Positions 6,321 to 9,446 of a DNA stretch of 9,446 nt are shown here, in pieces. Positions within the stretch are counted from its first letter, which is position 1. Every line of letters begins with the position of its first letter. The position numbers and the translations under genes were made by a program. The notes under the pieces are model-generated. The model ran no database searches and was not told the DNA's origin. It worked only from the letters and a program-made list of their open reading frames with translations. The stretch is from assembly GCA_028698765.1 (NCBI GenBank), contig JAQVVW010000033.1:1-9446 (forward strand), given 5' to 3'. Origin of the DNA: Methanoculleus sp. GTDB lineage: Archaea > Halobacteriota > Methanomicrobia > Methanomicrobiales > Methanoculleaceae.

Positions 6321-7499
6321 GTGCGGACGGTCGGCAGGGACGCGACCGTCGCGGTCGTCCGGTGCGACGATTACACGCCTGAGACGGTCGATGCGGCCGT
6401 CCGCCGCGCGATCGATCTCATCGGCGGCATCGGGAGGTTTGTCGCGCCGGGAGAGAGCATCCTCCTCAAACCGAACCTCCTGCAGGGGCAGGAGCCGGAG
6501 CGGTGCGTCACCACCCACCCGACGGTCGTCGCTGCCGTCGCCCGGCTCCTCGTGGAGCACGGGTGCCGGGTCGTCATCGGCGACAGCCCCGGCGCCGGGA
6601 TCGTCTACAGCGAGGCGAACCTGCGGCGGGCGTATTCGCGGAGCGGGTTTGCCGCGGCGGCCGAAAAGACCGGCGCCGTCCTGAACTACGATACCGGTTC
6701 CGAGATCATCTCGTTCCCGGAAGGCGAGGTGATGAAACAGTTCTCCATCATCACTCCCGCCGTCCGGGCCGACGCGATCGTGGTCGTCTCGAAGGCGAAG
6801 ACCCACATGTGGACGCGGATGACCGGCGCCGCAAAGAACCTCTTCGGGCTGATTCCGGGGCTGGAAAAACCGGTCCACCACTTCCGGTTCCAGGACGAGT
6901 ACGCCTTCGGCAAGATGCTCGTCGATCTCAACGAGTGCATGAAACCCCGGCTCCAGATCGTGGACGCGGTCGTCGGGATGGAGGGGGACGGGCCCCAGTC
7001 GGGGAGCCCGAGAACGATCGGGGTCATCCTCGCCGGAAGCGATTACGCGGCCGTGGACACCGTCCTCGCGCGGCTCATCGGCATGGACCCGCTCGAGATC
7101 GGGAGCACGAGAAGCGCTGTCGAGCGCGGGCTGTTCGACCCCGAGAGTCTCCGGACGGTCGGCGAAGACCCGGCGGAGTTCACGGTCCCGGACTTCCGGA
7201 AACCCTCGACCTACGCCGGCGGCCGGACAGGCATCTGGCGGCAGGTGGTCACCGCCGTCGTCCAGCGGTTCGGGAGGACCTACGCCCCCCGGCCCGGCGT
7301 GATCGCTTCTTCGTGCATAGGCTGCCGGAAGTGCGAGCGGATCTGCCCGGTGCAGGCGATCACCATCGCCGAAGGCAGGGCGACGATCGATCTTGCGCGC
7401 TGCATCCGGTGCTACTGCTGCCATGAGATCTGCACCGAGGGCGCCATCGGCCTCTCGCGGAGCCTCACCGGACGATTCCTCGCCCGCCTGCTCGGGTGA
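6321..7499 (+). CDS. DUF362 protein with two C-terminal [4Fe-4S] cluster motifs
   Basis: This 392-residue iron-sulfur protein has unknown biochemical role. Residues about 10-255 form a DUF362 domain, recognisable from SILLKPNLL (47-54), THPTVVAAVARLL (65-77), VIGDSPGAG (85-93), VVVSKAKTHMWTRMTGAAKN (154-173) and DGPQSGSPRTIGVILAG (223-239). After a linker, a ferredoxin-like domain carries CIGCRKCERICP (Cys332, 335, 338, 342) and CIRCYCCHEIC (Cys361, 364, 367, 371, plus an extra Cys366), enough for two [4Fe-4S] clusters. No signal peptide or membrane segment is seen, so it is probably cytoplasmic. The GTG start is one base after the rnc stop, with GGAG (6308-6311) nine bases upstream, so the two genes are translationally linked. 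The family is often found in anaerobes. Electron transfer or redox sensing is an inference from the cysteines only. Confidence 0.92.
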   Translation: MRTVGRDATVAVVRCDDYTPETVDAAVRRAIDLIGGIGRFVAPGESILLKPNLLQGQEPERCVTTHPTVVAAVARLLVEHGCRVVIGDSPGAGIVYSEANLRRAYSRSGFAAAAEKTGAVLNYDTGSEIISFPEGEVMKQFSIITPAVRADAIVVVSKAKTHMWTRMTGAAKNLFGLIPGLEKPVHHFRFQDEYAFGKMLVDLNECMKPRLQIVDAVVGMEGDGPQSGSPRTIGVILAGSDYAAVDTVLARLIGMDPLEIGSTRSAVERGLFDPESLRTVGEDPAEFTVPDFRKPSTYAGGRTGIWRQVVTAVVQRFGRTYAPRPGVIASSCIGCRKCERICPVQAITIAEGRATIDLARCIRCYCCHEICTEGAIGLSRSLTGRFLARLLG

Positions 7500-7550
7500 G
7501 GAAGGGGCGGGCCAAAAAACTCATGAGAGATCGGGGAAGAGCAGGGGGTC
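7500..7550 (+). other. Short intergenic spacer between the DUF362 and HIT genes
   Basis: This 51-base spacer has no clear TATA box, terminator or small gene. A GGGGAAGAG stretch at 7533-7541 stands nine bases before the HIT start and may be its ribosome binding site. The spacing is compatible with co-transcription from the rnc promoter. Confidence 0.5.
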
Positions 7551-7919
7551 ATGCCATGCCCGTTCTGCAACCCGGCCCCCGAAGATATTGTTGCCGAAAA
7601 CGACCTCTGCTACGCCCGCTACGATATCCACCCGGCGAGTCCCGGTCACCTGCTGGTGATCCCGTTCCGGCACGTGACGAGTTACTTCGATACGACAACC
7701 GAAGAGCGAATGGCTCTTGCCCGGCTCATCGACGACTGCCGGGCGCTCACCGACCGCGAACGGCACCCCGACGGCTACAACATCGGCGTCAACGTCGGTG
7801 AGGCCGCGGGGCAGAACGTCATGCACGTCCACATCCACTTCATCCCGCGCTACCGGGGAGATGCCCCGGGCGAGCACGAAGGGGGCGTGCGGCGCGTCGT
7901 ACCGCAAAGAGAGGGGTAG
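7551..7919 (+). CDS. HIT-family nucleotide hydrolase/transferase
   Basis: This 122-residue histidine triad protein is likely a nucleoside-phosphoramidate or dinucleotide hydrolase acting in the cytoplasm. The N-terminal CPFC (Cys3, Cys6) matches the CxxC pair often seen at the start of HIT proteins. Then come HPASPGHLLVIPFRHV (27-42), the nucleotide-binding NIGVNVGEAAGQNVMHVHIH region (77-96), and the triad H-V-H-I-H (His92, His94, His96), with His94 the expected nucleophile. It ends with FIPRYRGD and a short charged tail. It is slightly shorter than the common 135-145 residues and looks complete. The ATG at 7551 puts CPFC right at the N-terminus, as in relatives. It follows the DUF362 gene on the same strand by 51 bases and may be in the same transcript. 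The exact substrate cannot be told from the sequence. Confidence 0.95.
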   Translation: MPCPFCNPAPEDIVAENDLCYARYDIHPASPGHLLVIPFRHVTSYFDTTTEERMALARLIDDCRALTDRERHPDGYNIGVNVGEAAGQNVMHVHIHFIPRYRGDAPGEHEGGVRRVVPQREG

Positions 7920-8009
7920 CGGCAGAGGCCTGGCGCCCGATGCACGGGCAGTCAATTTTGGAATGATTAATAATGTAGGTAAGGCATAGTTACCCTACGA
8001 GGGACAATA
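7920..8009 (+). promoter_or_regulatory. AT-richer promoter region with imperfect inverted repeat before the membrane-complex gene
   Basis: This 90-base spacer is the promoter candidate for the right-hand operon. AT-rich sequence ATTTTGGAATGATTAATAAT (7955-7974) is the likely TATA zone. It is followed by GTAGGTAA (7975-7982), a 7-base loop, and TTACCCTAC (7990-7998), which pair with one bulged C. The ribosome binding site GAGGG (7999-8003) follows at once, six bases before GTG 8010. The repeat could be an operator or a small leader hairpin next to the ribosome site. Confidence 0.45.
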
Positions 8010-9446
8010 GTGCAGACGCTGCTCTTTCTAATAGTATTCCCCATCCTCGTTGCGTGCCTTTTATTGTTCGTGAAGCGGACGACACTTCGCTACGCGGTGG
8101 TGACCCTCTCGGCTCTCGCTATCGGCGGGGCATCGATATACCTGCTCATGCGGTATGCCTTCGAGGGCGCGGTCTATTTCGCCGCGCCTTCGGAGACGGT
8201 CGGCCTCGCCATGGTAGTCATCGAGATGGGTCTTGCGCTCTTCATCATCTACATGGGCGCAAAGTTCAGGAACTACCTGGCAATCGCGCTGGCCGCCATC
8301 CAGGCGGCGCTGGTGGTATACCTCGAGATGACGTTCTCGGGGAGCCTTCATGCGGCGAACAACCTCTTCATCGACCAGTTCTCCATCATCATGGCCCTGA
8401 TCATAGGGCTCATCGGGAGTCTCATAGCCGTATACGCGGTCAGGTACATGGAGACGTATCACCGCCACCACCCGGAGGTGCGCGACCGGCAGACGTTCTT
8501 CTTCTTCGTCATCTTCGCCTTCCTCGCCGCGATGTTCGGCCTGGTCTTCTCCAACAACCTCATGTGGGTCTTCTTCTTCTGGGAGATCACCACCATCAGC
8601 TCGTTCCTGCTGATCGGCTACTCGGAGACCGAAGAGGCAACGAAGAACGCTTTCCGCGCCCTGGTGATGAACCTTCTCGGCGGGGTCGCCTTCGTCGTGG
8701 CGATCATCCTCCTCGCCGCAACCGAACCGACGAGCGGGGGCATCGATCTCGCCCGGGTGCTCGCCTCAGGCGACACGGCCGTCGTCCTGATCCCGGCCGT
8801 CCTGATCGGGTTTGCCGGGATCACGAAGGCTGCGCTGATGCCCTTCTCCTCCTGGCTCCTCGGGGCGATGGTGGCCCCGACCCCGGTCTCGGCCCTGCTC
8901 CACTCGAGCACCATGGTCAAGGCCGGCGTCTACATCCTGGTCAGGTTCTCGCCGGTCTTCGCGGGGACGTTCGCCGGGTTCTCCATCGGCCTCGTCGGCG
9001 GAGTGACCTTCCTCGTTGCGTCCGCGATCGCGATATCGCGGAGCGACGCGAAGTCGGTTCTCGCCTACTCGACGATAGCAAACCTCGGGTTGATAGCCGC
9101 CTGTGCGGGTGTCGGGACTTACATGCTCGTCTGGGCAGCGATCCTCCTGATCGTCTTCCACGCCGTCGCGAAGTCGCTCCTCTTCCTCGGGACCGGAGTG
9201 ATCGAGCAGCGGACCGGGAGCCGCAACATCGAGGACATGGAGGGCCTGATCGTCCGGATGCCGAAGATGGCGGTGATGATGTTCATCGGGATCGCCGGTA
9301 TGTTCCTTGCACCGTTCGGTATGCTGATCTCCAAGTGGGCGGCGATCGAGGCGTTCGTCCAGGTCCCCTTCGGCCTGATCTTCATCGCCATCCTCGCCTA
9401 CGGGAGCGCCGTCACGGTCTTCTTCTGGGCGAAGTGGATGGGTAAA
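8010..9446 (+). CDS. NuoL/EchA-like ion-translocating membrane subunit of a hydrogenase/complex I-type complex (partial, runs off the right edge)
   Basis: This is an antiporter-like membrane subunit of the NuoL/MrpA family, as found in Ech, Mbh, Eha/Ehb and Fpo complexes, where it pumps H+ or Na+ coupled to ferredoxin-dependent redox chemistry. The frame from GTG 8010 is open for 479 codons to the edge; family members are usually 500-650 residues, so the C-terminus is missing. Nearly the whole length is hydrophobic helices. Family marks are FFFWEITTISSFLLIGY with Glu192 (the TM5 Glu), ITKAALMPFSSWLLGAM with Lys273 (TM7), APTPVSALLHSSTMVKAGVY with His298 and Lys304, SDAKSVLAYSTIANLG (345-360), and FHAVAKSLLFLGTG with His384 and Lys388 (TM12). 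GAGGG six bases upstream supports the GTG start. It is probably the first gene of its operon, as echA is in ech operons. Which complex it belongs to needs the downstream genes; a Mrp antiporter subunit is the main alternative. Confidence 0.93.
   Translation, partial: MQTLLFLIVFPILVACLLLFVKRTTLRYAVVTLSALAIGGASIYLLMRYAFEGAVYFAAPSETVGLAMVVIEMGLALFIIYMGAKFRNYLAIALAAIQAALVVYLEMTFSGSLHAANNLFIDQFSIIMALIIGLIGSLIAVYAVRYMETYHRHHPEVRDRQTFFFFVIFAFLAAMFGLVFSNNLMWVFFFWEITTISSFLLIGYSETEEATKNAFRALVMNLLGGVAFVVAIILLAATEPTSGGIDLARVLASGDTAVVLIPAVLIGFAGITKAALMPFSSWLLGAMVAPTPVSALLHSSTMVKAGVYILVRFSPVFAGTFAGFSIGLVGGVTFLVASAIAISRSDAKSVLAYSTIANLGLIAACAGVGTYMLVWAAILLIVFHAVAKSLLFLGTGVIEQRTGSRNIEDMEGLIVRMPKMAVMMFIGIAGMFLAPFGMLISKWAAIEAFVQVPFGLIFIAILAYGSAVTVFFWAKWMGK

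Noticed and set aside
5952..7424. A 490-codon open frame on the minus strand across rnc and the DUF362 gene
   Set aside because: Its composition is dominated by Arg, Pro, Asp and Gly, with no motif seen. Both genes on the + strand are well supported over the same bases.
8054..9445. A 463-codon + strand open frame in another phase
   Set aside because: The product is a string of Arg, Gly, Pro, His and Asp with no membrane segments. The frame from GTG 8010 gives a clear NuoL-like protein.

Overview
The window looks like a chromosomal segment of a high-GC hydrogenotrophic methanogenic archaeon. The supporting signs are genes for formylmethanofuran dehydrogenase, which catalyses the first step of CO2-reducing methanogenesis, an ion-translocating Ech/Mbh-type membrane subunit, archaeal-style TATA and oligo-T signals, and strongly GC-rich third codon positions. 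A member of the Methanomicrobiales such as a Methanoculleus-like organism is my best guess. That placement rests on gene content and composition, not on a search.

Layout. Bases 1-3287 hold the end of fwdB followed by fwdA and fwdC, all on the + strand, tightly spaced and with clear Shine-Dalgarno sites. A T7 run follows fwdC. A moeA-type molybdenum/tungsten cofactor gene (3348-4589) comes next, separated by a short spacer that contains a 13-bp palindrome. MoeA plausibly supplies the metal-loaded pterin used by FwdB. A minus-strand gene (about 4604-5416) converges on moeA with only 14 bp between them. It carries DEDDh 3'-5' exonuclease motifs and uses a non-ATG start.

The exonuclease gene is divergent from an archaeal ribonuclease III gene (5543-6319). 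The two share about 125 bp containing a symmetrical TATA-like element and a perfect 14-bp palindrome. The RNase III has Asn where the catalytic signature normally has its metal-binding Asp. It is followed after one base by a DUF362/double [4Fe-4S] protein (6321-7499) and then by a HIT-family protein (7551-7919).

After a 90-bp AT-richer spacer with an imperfect inverted repeat, a GTG-started gene runs from 8010 off the right edge. It encodes a NuoL/EchA-like proton- or sodium-translocating membrane subunit and is likely the first gene of a membrane-bound hydrogenase (or related complex) operon.

How it fits together: the left block is CO2 activation plus its cofactor supply, and the right edge is ion-gradient energetics. 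In methanogens such ion-gradient complexes supply low-potential ferredoxin, which formylmethanofuran dehydrogenase can use. The middle block is nucleic-acid processing with two divergent nucleases. It is the least ordinary part, because both nucleases carry a substitution in a catalytic motif and share one symmetric promoter region. No RNA genes, CRISPR arrays or insertion sequences were seen, and no gene-free stretch exceeds about 130 bp.
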